From the NCBI GenBank assembly GCA_024291935.2, contig CM044311.1:29206001-29270000 (forward strand): DNA of 64,000 bases, in the 5' to 3' direction. Both the position numbers and the translations under genes were made by a program. Below are positions 42,730 to 53,600 of this stretch, piece by piece (position 1 is the stretch's first letter; each line of letters begins with the position of its first letter). The notes below the pieces were generated by a model. The model had not been told where the DNA came from. It made no database searches and worked only from the letters and a program-made list of their open reading frames with translations. This stretch comes from Okapia johnstoni. Taxonomy: Eukaryota > Chordata > Mammalia > Artiodactyla > Giraffidae.

Positions 42730-43628
42730 TAGAATTCCAGAGTTCCTTTCTCCCCTTCTTTGTCCAGATGACTTATTCTCTTTTGTAGTTCAGCCCAAAT
42801 AGCATTTCTTGCAAGGCTTGCCATTCAGCACTGTAGATTAGCTGGTTGCTCCACCTGTCTGGTTCCATAATTTTCTAGATATACCTTTTCCAATCCCTCC
42901 TCTCTGTGAAATACTATAAGAATATATTTTGATATCTAGAACAATCCCTGATACCTCTGTAGATATATCATAAATAGTTGTTGAAATAATACTGTTTGAC
43001 TAAATGAATGTCTCTACTTTTTATGTTCAGCAACCAAGTTAAACCTGGAAATCAGTAGACTCTTAATAAAAGTTGCGTAAATGAGTGAACACATGAATGA
43101 ATGAATGGAGAAACTTGGGAAATTAATGTTAAGGGTGTGCAGTGGATATCTTTGAAAAATTAACCTCACCTGTCTTCATTATTTTTCTTACTCTCATTTT
43201 GTCTTTGTTTTGATTTCCTTAATCATATTTGTCCCAAGTAAATATAACTTGTTATGTTGTTTTACTTGCATTATATGTTTATTATAAAGAAATATTTGTA
43301 ATGTTAAAGAGATAACTAAGAGAGTGAATTCATCAAGGAGTCTACCATGTAGATATAAATATTCTGGAGGAAAACCTTCCTAACATACATATATACAAGT
43401 CAGGATGCATGTCCTTTCCCCAGGAGACCCCACTCCTGCAGTGTTCACCAGGTGTGCCCATGAGAGCTGGTCAGGCTGGTCTCCCTTGGAGCAGGGATTG
43501 AGCGCCCACACATGTGTGGCCTTGGAGCGGTGTGCAGAGCTGGCATGCCTGGGTGTGTGTCTGCTTCGGCAGCCAAGAGTGTCCTGAGAAGGAGCCTGCT
43601 TTTGTAGATAACTCTGTGATTTCAGAGA
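42727..43628. other. Intergenic, with a GC-richer patch
   Basis: No recognised element. The segment at about 43405-43600 is markedly richer in GC (for example TGTGTGGCCTTGGAGCGGTG) than its surroundings, without clear CpG density or a supported gene. Confidence 0.4.
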
Positions 43629-43848
43629 GCTTCCCCGGGCGCTAGTGGTAAAGAGTACACCTGCCAATGCAGGAGATATAAGAGAGGCGTGTTTGATCCT
43701 TGGGTTGGGAAGATCCCCCTGGAGGAGGAAATGGCAACCCACTCCAGTATTTTTGCCTGGAGAATCCCGTGGACAGAGGATCTTGGCAAGTTATAGTCCC
43801 TAGGGTCAAAAAGAGTCGGACACTACTGAAGTGACTTAGCATATACAT
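43629..43848 (+). mobile_element. Bov-tA SINE, sense
   Basis: GCTTCCCCGGGCGCTAGTGG, extended D-loop, B-box region GTTTGATCC, BovA part ending GACACTACTGAAGTGACTTAG. Confidence 0.84.
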
Positions 43849-43934
43849 AACAAAAACATATTTTAGGAAAATACCTGTGTATCTTACTATGTACCTTACT
43901 ATACATTTTATCTTTAGCTTGCCTTTTATCGAAA

Positions 43935-44672
43935 TGCCAACATCTGTTGGATCATAGAAAAAGCAAGAGAATTCCAGAAAAACATCTATTTCTGCTTCGT
44001 TGAATATGCTAAAGCCTTTGACTGTATGGATCCCAACAAACTGTGGAAAATTCTTAAAGACATGGGAATATGAGACTACCTTACCTGCCTCCTGATAAAT
44101 CTGTATGCAGGTCAAGAAGCAACAGTTAGAACCAGACATGGAACAGTGGACTGGTTCCAGATTGGGAAAGGAGTATGTCAAGTCTGTATTGTCACCCTGC
44201 TTGTTTAACTTATATGCAGAGTACATCATGCGAAATGCCATGCTTGATGATGCAAAGCTGTAATCAAGATTGGCGGGAGAAATATCAATGACCTCATATA
44301 TGCAGATGACACTACCCTTATGGCAGAAAGTGAAGAGGAACTAAAGAGCCTCTTGATGAAAGTAAAAGAGGAGAGGCAAAAAGCTGGCTTTAAACTCAAC
44401 ATTCAAGAAACTAAGATCATGGCATGCAATCCCATTATTTCATGGCAAATAGATGGGGAAACAATGGAAACAGTGACAGACTTTATTTTCTTGGGCTCCA
44501 AAATCACTGCAGATGATGACTGCAGCCATGAAATTAAAAGACGCTTACTCCTTGGAAGAAAAGCTATGATAAGCCTAGACAGCATATTTAAAAGCAGAGA
44601 CATGACTTTGCCGACAGAGGTCCATATAGTCAAGGCTATGGTTTTTGCAGTAGTCATGTATGGATGTGAGTG
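43935..44672 (+). mobile_element. BovB (RTE) LINE, left part
   Basis: Reverse-transcriptase region from AATGCCAACATCTGTTGGATC onward. FVEYAKAFDCMDPNK is readable near 43996-44040, a broken YADD region lies near 44297, and the sequence runs to ATGTATGGATGTGAG. Stops and frameshifts are present. A SINE then interrupts it. Confidence 0.88.
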
Positions 44673-44985
44673 AAAGTGAAAGTCACTCAGTCGTGTCTGA
44701 CTCTTTGTGACCCCATGGACTATACAGTCCATGGGATTCTCCAGGCCAGAATACTGGAGTGGGTAGCCTTTTCCTTCTCCAGGGGATCTTCCCTACCCAG
44801 GGATTGAACCCAGGTCTTCCACATTGCAGGCTAATTCTTTACCAGCTGAGCCACAAGGGAAACCCAAAAATACTGAAGTGGGTAGCCTATCCCTTCTCCA
44901 GCAGATCTCCCTGAGCCAGGAATTGAAACAGGGTCTCCTACATTGCAGGCGGACTGTTTACCAACTGAGCTATGAGGGAAGTGTT
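44673..44985 (-). mobile_element. Bov-tA3-like SINE, antisense, partly duplicated, inside BovB
   Basis: GTGAAAGTCACTCAGTCGTG to CACAAGGGAAACCC is a complete antisense copy with the ACTATACAGTCCATGGG variant. The tRNA-derived half is then repeated (44868-44982, AATACTGAAGTGGGTAGCC to GCTATGAGGGAAGTG). The duplicated half is about as diverged as the first. Confidence 0.82.
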
Positions 44986-45384
44986 TAACCATAAAAAAGC
45001 TGAGCACTGAAGAACTGATGCTTTTGAACTGTGGTGTTGGAGAAGACTCTTGAGAGTCCCTTGGACTGCAAGGACATCAAACCAGTCAATTCTAAAGAAA
45101 ATCTCTCCTGAATATTCATTGGAAGGACTGATGCTGAAGCTGAAGCTCCATACTTTGGCCATCTGATGTGAAGAACTGATTCTTTGGAAAAGACCTTGAT
45201 GCTGGGAAAGACTGAAGGCAGGAGAAGGGGATGACAGAGAATGAGATGGTTGGATGGCATCACTGACTTGATGGACATGAGTTTGACCAAGCTCTAAGGG
45301 TTGGTGATGGACAGGGAAGCCTGGTGTGCTGCATTCTATGGGGTTGTAAAGAGTTGGACACGACTGAGTGACTGAACTGATCAC
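44986..45384 (+). mobile_element. BovB (RTE) LINE, right part with tail
   Basis: Continues from AAAAAAGCTGAGCACTGAAG to ACGACTGAGTGACTGAACTGA. It is the 3' portion of the copy interrupted at 44673; about a dozen bases at the junction are lost or altered. Confidence 0.86.
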
Positions 45385-45473
45385 CCCAAAACCATGTAAT
45401 GAAGGCTTTCTACGCCAATAAATATTGATTTCTCTGCATCATTAATTTTAATTCACAGTATGTATTAATATAT

Positions 45474-45682
45474 AATTTGCTAGTAGCTCAGCAATAAAGA
45501 ATCCACCTGCCAATGCAGGAGACATAGGTTCTCTCCCTGGGTTGGGAAGATACCCTGAGGAAGGAAATGGCAACCCACTTCAGTATTCTTGCCTGGGAAA
45601 TCCCATGGACAGAGGATCCTGGTGGGTTACAGTTTATGGGATTACAAAGAGTTGACACAATTTAGCAACTAAACTAACAGCA
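45474..45682 (+). mobile_element. Bov-tA SINE, sense, diverged
   Basis: TTTGCTAGTAGCTCAGCAATAA, B-box region GGTTCTCTCCC and BovA part ending GACACAATTTAGCAACTAAAC. Older than most copies here. Confidence 0.8.
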
Positions 45683-45689
45683 ACACAAT

Positions 45690-45905
45690 GTATATAATTA
45701 GATGAATCCCCCACTGTTCAGCATTTATGTTTCCAGTTTTTTTTTGGCTATTATAAATATGCTGAGATGAACTTCCTGGCTCATATATCTTTGTGTATGT
45801 GTGTGATTGTACTTCTTTGGCAAGGTATCTGGGATGTTTAATTATAGAACCAAAGGGTGAGAACATTAAGCATTTTGACACATATTGCTAAATTACACAA
45901 CTTTT
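45690..45905 (-). repeat. Possible old L1 3' fragment, antisense
   Basis: TTTTGGCTATTATAAATATGC, then TGAGATGAACTTCCTGGC, resembles the antisense L1 region that reads GGCTATTGTAAACAGTGCTG in the copy at 40786. It is strongly diverged. Confidence 0.4.
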
Positions 45906-47599
45906 TGTCCCAAAATATATTCTGACAAAAAAATGACTCCTTCATCTGAATAAGTCTACTCAACTACCTACTGTAACTAACTATAACATGCCTAGAAACT
46001 TACTTGGTGTATAGGGCTTCATCAATTTTATATCTTAATTATCATCATCCTCATTTTCACTCTTATAGTATGATTTATGCTGTATACATGTCTGGAAGAT
46101 CTTAAAATAATTCTTTTAAATACAAGGAGACTAAGTACATATATATTGTCTTAGTAAACTATACTCCTTTTATATAATATTTCGTCTTCCCTCAATGTTT
46201 TGCTATCTAATGCATTGGACATTAATGGTCTTAACTGTCTCACAATTTACAGTAAGTGAAACGTATGAAAATGAAGCATAATTTTATATTTTGAAATTTG
46301 GCCATGAATTGTTTTGTCCTAAATGCCAACTTGATATGTTCAATATGAACTCTTTAGGATGGTTAAGATGAAAATAATGTGCAGGATTCATATTAAAGTG
46401 TGACATCAAAAGCACAGAGCAAAAGGAAAATGATATGTGAAGAAAGATTTATCTATTAATTTGACTATAAACTTGTTTAGAGTTTCTCTTAAAATGTATG
46501 ACATTTATCTTTCTTCCCACATTCTGAAAATATGTAGTTTACTTGTATCTTTGTTAGAAAAGTACACTTGTTACAGCTAAATGATTATTTGTTGGTTTCC
46601 AGTCAAATTATCATGTTGGCACCCTTTTAAAACTGAAGTCTCACATAAAATTCCCAGAGATGGAACAGGTCAAAATAATGATGACATCTCAGCAGCAGTT
46701 ACATTTTTCATGATTTTTAAATGAATACCTCATTTTGTTTGTGGTTCCTCTGAAACACCTCCACAGACCTCAGCATAGTTTGTACTGATTGATGTGAATT
46801 AAACAGGTCTGTTCTTAAAGTATCTTTTGAAATTTACAGAGACTTCAATTTCCAAACAAATTTAATTTTTGAACTTACAGTGCATGTACATAGAGAATAG
46901 TGATTCTCTCTTTTCCTTGCTTACCAACACCCATTGTTAGAAGGAAAATAAGGGAAAAATGAAGTAAACAGTTGAAAAGAAATCTTGTAATAATTTTAGA
47001 ATGTTTGCTATGTTAAAAACAAAAATATTTTTAAAATCTTCAAATAGTAGATCTCAAGAGACAGGCTAGCATTTTCAATTTTAAAATAGCCACTGAGTTC
47101 GGGTTGCAAAATGACATGTATATAAAAAGGCCATATTTTATACTTGGAAGCTTGGTGGATATGAATTTTATTATTGATTTCATGGTTATAAAGACAGCTT
47201 AGTTTGTAATCAGAATGAACATAAACCACAACTTTTTCTGACTCTTTATTTCTAGCATTTTCTAACATCACATTTGCTTTAAGGTTTCAACAAACTTCTT
47301 CTTCCCAACCACTTCTGAAATCCTGAGGTTAAGAGGAATAAAGAAAGATATAATTATCTTTTTCTTTCCCTTAAATTCACCTCGTGTAGCTGAATGTTTG
47401 TGACTTATTACAGTGTTTAACTTATAAGACCTTCTCACAAGTACAAGCTAAATGGGAGAAAACGAACTGCCTCACCTTTTCAACAAACAGGGAGGAGCAA
47501 AAGCCAAGGATATTTTACATTAAAACCTACCAGACTGTGACAGTCCTACCAAAGAGAAACCTTAATGAATTTTAGAATTTCTTTTTTGGTGAATCTGAG
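45906..47599. other. Upstream region of LIPI, no recognised element
   Basis: AT-rich, free of recent SINEs and BovB for about 1.7 kb before the LIPI start codon, with no CpG island. A TATA-like CTTATAAG lies near 47422, but nothing shows that it is used. Confidence 0.5.
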
Positions 47600-47627
47600 T
47601 GTTTCTTTTACTTTTATCAGATTCCAA
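47600..47627 (+). other. LIPI: 3' splice-site-like sequence before LIPI ATG
   Basis: TGTTTCTTTTACTTTTATCAG is a good polypyrimidine tract plus CAG that ends at 47620, seven bases before the start codon. It suggests the ATG exon is preceded by a non-coding 5' exon. Confidence 0.45.
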
Positions 47628-47673
47628 ATGAGAGTATACATTTTTCTCTGTTTGATGTGCTGGGCAAGATCTG
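47628..47673 (+). CDS. LIPI: LIPI coding exon 1 (signal peptide)
   Basis: ATG then 14 further codons plus one base. It encodes [15 protein letters not shown], a typical short secretory signal, with cleavage likely just after this exon. The donor is GATCTG/GTAAGA. It is too short to stand out as an open frame and is recognised by its near-identity to mammalian LIPI N-termini. Confidence 0.92.
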
Positions 47674-50600
47674 GTAAGAATTGATAATATGATTTATATT
47701 AAAATATGTATTAAATATTCAGTAGGGTCTGAATTCTTAGATAAAGAATAATATGACATTATGGTGTAAAAACATACTGTAATTATGGGTATTCATATAC
47801 AAACAGATTATTATGAAGAACGTTTGTGTGTGTGTATGTTTGGTACATTGTATGTTCTGTATTTTATTTTACTTACTAGAAAATTTTTTTCAAGTAGATA
47901 TAAATAGAACAAATACAAATATTCAAGAGAAATTTAGAATAATTTAGTACTAGAGAATTTTCTTCAGTATTGGAAATCATGGCTTAATAAACATCTTGGT
48001 TTTTTTTTTCCATTTGTTTAAATAAGCCTACTTTTGAGGACAATTTTTTCATAGGTAAATTGTCAGTTGCAAACGAAACAATAGAAACATATTCTACAAT
48101 GTTTTGTTTTGTCCTATCATGTTACAGCAAAACAAAAACCAGAACAAGTTTATGATAATAATGTAGAAGTTGATTGTCCTGGTTTCCTGGCTTACGGTAA
48201 TAAAATTTACTAATTTTAGTAATATCATTTACTATTTTATGGTAATAAAGTAGTTCAGTAGAACTACTTGTTCTACTTTATGATAATAAGTAGCAATTTT
48301 ACAATCATAATAGTTTTCTGTAGAGATTTTGCAAAAGAAGGCCATTTCCTTTGTTTTAAAATTCTTTTAAAAAAATTTTTGAATGCATACTTGAATAACC
48401 TTAAAATATCAACTAAAAATTCAAGTTATTTCTTGTTTCTTTTTAGTTGTATATGTGAGCTTAAAAATAAATTTTGGAAATGTTTGTTTTATATTCAAAT
48501 ACAGACTTTGAATGGTCATAATATACAGTTCATTATTTATATTTTACTTATTTGGAATTCTTTTGATAGGTATTTTATGGTTTTGTAATGTGCAGTGAAT
48601 GTGAAAGTGAAAGTCAGTCATGCCCGAGTCTTTGCGACCCTATGGACTATACAGTCCATGGAATTCTCTAGGCCAGAATACTGGAGTGGGTAATCTTTCC
48701 CTCCTTCAGGGGATCTTCCCAACCCAGGGATCGAACCCAGGTCTCCCGAATTGCAGGAGAGCCAGCTGAGCCACAGTGTACAGTAGTGGTACCTTAATTT
48801 GAAATAATTCTAAAGTATAGACCCCTATCCTTTGTGTCTAATCATAGTTGACATCATTCTACATCAATATCATGGTAGACTTTCTCAAATTGTTGCTTTG
48901 ATTAGTAGATAGGAAGTTGTTCTCAACTGAGAAAACACAGATATGATTATAGAGTGTGTTTCTGGCTCCATCGACAGAAATAAAATATCAGACCTTTTAG
49001 ATATTAATAACAATAAATAAAAAATTAAAAAATTAAAATAAAAGATTTGATGAGTCTTAGAATCATACTTAACCCATGCAAATGTTCTCTCATTTTACAT
49101 AAATTCCTACCTACCTAGGATATTTTGTTGAAATTTCAGTAATTTATTTCAGATAAATATGTTTTTATTCAAATTATACATACTCTTCCCTTCTCTACTA
49201 GAGGTTATGGAATATATTTTTTTATAGGGCATTTCTTACACTCAACATGAGAATCATTACAATTACATCTGCCTTCAGATATGGAAAAACATCCTGAAAA
49301 ACTGGGATTAGTCAGATCATTTCAAAATGTTTAAATAGAATCAAATAGAAGTAGAGAAGTAGCTGAACAAACTACTGTATATACAAATATATATGTATAT
49401 GCATATATATTTAAATTATATGCACATGTGTTCTTAGTACACTTTTGAGTCCTAGTATCTGCTGAAATGGTGATTGTGGTTGTTACCATTATTAATATAG
49501 CAAGTGTCAGCAAATATTTCTGTAAAGGGCCAGATAGTGAATCTTTTAGGCTTTGAGGGCCCTACAGTCTTGATTACATCCTTTCAACTCTGCTATCATG
49601 GCATGAAAATAGCCATAGACAGTTTGTAAACCAATGAGTCTGGCTGTGTTCTAATTAAAATTTATTAATGGACACTAAGGGCTTCCCAAGTGGCTCAGTG
49701 GGTAAAGAATTTGCCTGCAATGCAGAAGATGCAGAAGACACAGTTTTGATCCCTGGTTTGGGAAGATACGCTGGAGGAGGGCATGGCAACACACTCCAGT
49801 ATTCTTGCCTGGAGAATGCCATGGACAGAGGAGTCTTGCAGGCTATAGTCCATAGGGTCACAAAGGGTTGAACACGACTGAAGTGACTGAGCATTTATGC
49901 ACAATGGACACTAAAAGTTGAATTACCAAAATTTTCACATGTCACAAAATATTCTTTTTTTTTTAATTTTTTTAAATGGTAAAATCATTCTTGGCTTGCT
50001 AGTCAGCTTTAGCCCACAGGCCATAGTTTGTCAACTCCTATGCTCCAGTAAGTAACTAATAGAAGAGATGTTCAAGATAGATTAGTTCATCTTTCTCATT
50101 TCACAGGTGAGGAAAATGAGATTCAGAAAGATGTAGTCATTTTGTTAAGATGATAGAACTTACAGTCCTAGACTCCTGGACTCTGGGAATTGTGTTTAAA
50201 ATGCAGATTCTTCTTCACAGGATGGAGGGTGAAGCCAAGATTCTGCAGTTTTAATTCACTCCCAGTTGAAGCCCATGTGTGTGCCAACCACACTTTTAGT
50301 AGTAAGAGTATATTTGTAGAACCTTACTAAGTGGACTGTCTGTAGGGCAATAGTCATTCCAAAAGCCATGGAATTCTGAGCCCACTGACTCAACAAAGTC
50401 ATCGTTATTTTTCTCTAAACTTTATAAACATCTTTCTGATGTGACTGGTAATTTATTTCTATTGGTTTACTAACATCAAATGTCCACAAATAACTTTGTA
50501 GTATATTGTACCAAAGTTTCTTCAAAATAAGGGTGTTGTGAAAGAAGCTGGGATTTACAGTTAAAAGACTCAGATTCAAGTCTGGTAGCTGTTCTCCCAG

Positions 50601-53600
50601 GCCAAATCATTTAACCTCCCTGAGCATCAGTTTCTTCATTTTTAAGTGGAAGTAAAAGTTATAATACCATTTCAGTTCATTTTCAAGCTCAAAGGAGATA
50701 ACATAAATGAGTGATTTGGTCAATTATAAAGCAATATAAATTAGGTTAGAATAATCCACTGTTTTCTTCCAGATGCATTTTCTCTTTAATTCTTTAAGAT
50801 TGATTTCCAGCTGTAGGGCTTCACGCTGTATCTACCCATGTATAGTTATGGTAGACTTGTATGTACTACATATATCAGAATTCCCTGAGTTGTGCCTTTA
50901 AAAGTGTAGATGTACCTTCTAAATCAGAATCTCTGGGCATGGCCCAAGAAACCACATTTGAATTTGTCATTTTTTATACCCATTTTTAAACTCATGCTTA
51001 AGAATTCCTAATCAAAGACTTATCAGTCACCTACTGTATTTTGCTTGTTTGGTCAACTGTTAGTGTATTTTCAAAAGCTTTTCAAATATTTGCACAGTTG
51101 AAAAGTTACTGATTGAATATCTTGATTTCTTATTACATGTTAAATAAATGTATTTTCAAACTGTGCTTTGTTTGCTCCAGAATCATAAAATTAAGCATAC
51201 TGTGTAACTCTCTCCTGGAAGCCTTCAGGGATTTTTAAGTTCTGCCTAAAGTTTTGTGTCTCAACTGCCTCTATAGCCATGCAAACCTCTGTCTTCAGTT
51301 TGGTCAACTGGCTCATAGTATCAAGTTGGTGGTCAGTCATTTGTGTCTGGAATTCTACTGGCCCCTGAAAGTCTTTGCTCTTATCACACATGAATAAATA
51401 ATCAAGCTAGTAAATTTCTGGTAGAGTTTTATTTATGTTGCTAGACAGTTTATATAATAACTTACACCATAAATAAGCTCATGCTTTTCAGATCTCTCGC
51501 ACAAATGTTGTGTTGCTTCTGTATATTTGTATATATATACAAATTTATATTTGTATATAACCTTCCACAGGTTATTTAATCTTTTAAAATTTCACTTTCT
51601 TGAGGAAAAAGATAGCAGGTATAAAACACTACAGTGCCTGACATGGGGTAATTGCTAAATAACCATAAACCATCATTAATATTATTGATGTTATTGTTAT
51701 TGCTGTTAACAAGTACATTTTTGCTTTTAGAAATGAAGAAAGAGAAGGAAGTATAGTTTGCTTTTAGAAATGAAGAAAGAAAGGAGGTTTTCATGCTGGC
51801 TTTTTGGGATGAATGTGGGTTTCAGAGGATTATCAGAGTAAGACCGTAAATCTTTACAGAGTGTGTTAGGTTTGGTAATTTTTTATGACTGGGTTTTGAG
51901 GACTCTCTGTTATTCATTTTGTCAGTGCTTAAAGTAGCAAGAGAGCCTAATTTGTGTGCAAGTGGGTTTGAAATCAAAGAATATTAGAATAATAGAAGTC
52001 ATAGGAGACCATTTATTTCAACTCCTTCCATTTAAAGAAAACAAAGCTTAGAAAGGAGAGCAGAAAAACATTTGCTCAAATTCACAAGAGAAGTTTGAAA
52101 GAAATCGGAGGCATTTGGGTCTCAGTGGTCCATGTGCAAGGTGCTGTTCACACCTCTGAACTCTGTCGGTTTGGATCTCCTTGTTCTCTTCTTCACAACC
52201 ATGGCAACTATAATGGAAATATACTTCAGAGTTAGAGCTGAACAGCCTAGAATCATTATTCCTGATGTCATATGTCTTTGATATTTTTTAAAAAATTTAC
52301 TGCTTCTATAATTTGAAACCTAGAAAGATTTTCAGATTTTCTCGGTGTACTGCTCTGTTGACATTATTGCTAGAGTCATTATCTTTCTACATATTTGGTA
52401 AGGAAATCCAGTATTGTGCCCTTGCTACTGAATTTCTAATCAGAGAAATTTAGACTAGTCCCCAGATCCTCAATTTGTTAAATTTTCAAACAACATCAAT
52501 ACTTATTTTTCTGTTCTAAATATCTTTATCTTTCAGCCAATAACATTATTTGTTATCATTTTTTTTATCAACTCAAGTCTATTTAAACCATTTCTCTTCC
52601 TTATAACACTCACAAGTAAGTATGTTAGATTTAGAACATTCAGAAAATATTAAAATTCAGGAGGGAGAAACAGAGAAAATGTAAAAAGATAGGCAAAAAA
52701 TCTAATATTATCATTACCACAAACTACAATTATGATAGTGGTTTATTTCCTACCAGTTCTAATACAATAAATATGTGTGTATGTGCACAAATGTGAGTTA
52801 GAGTTTACTGCATATATACTATGTATTATAGCTAAAATTAGGACTATATGTCTATATTTATAGACTATATAGATTCCTTACTTGCTGTATTACTGTGGAT
52901 ACATCATAGTTTATAGACTCTGCCATGTATTTAGTTGATTCCTAAATAACCACTTTAAAAATGATGTGATATATATTGATATTAATGGTCATGGTATCAT
53001 GGTAAAAATGATACAGTGATGTTATTTTAATTAATCTTTACTAGGTTTTAAGAACGTTGAGCACATTTTGATACATTTATGTTTGAATGTTTAATTTTGT
53101 AACATGTTTTTATATTCTTCACTTGGTGTTCACTTGGGGCATTCTTTTTCTTCATTAATAGTTCTTCATGTGTATTAATTCCTCTCCTACTTTGTATTGA
53201 AAATATTGTCCTAAGTTGGTTTTTTTAGTTTATAGTGTTTATGTTGTTGTTGTTTAGTTGCTAAGTCATGTCCAACTCTTTTGTGATCCCACAAACTATA
53301 GCCTGCGAGGCTTCTCTCTCCTTGGGGTTTTCCAGGCAAGAATACTGCAGTGGGTTGCCATTTTCTTCTCCAGGGGATCTTCCCGACCCAGGGATCAAAC
53401 CTGCATCTCCTACATTGGCAGGTGGATTCTTTACCACTGAACCACCAGGGAAACCCGTAGTGTTTATGTAGAGAAGTTTTAAATTCACCTGCTGTGAAAT
53501 CTATTGGTCTGATACTTTATGGTTTCTTCCTTCTTTTAATGCTAAAAAGTCATTCCTCAATCTGAGATGATATATATATATCATATATATATGTATATAT

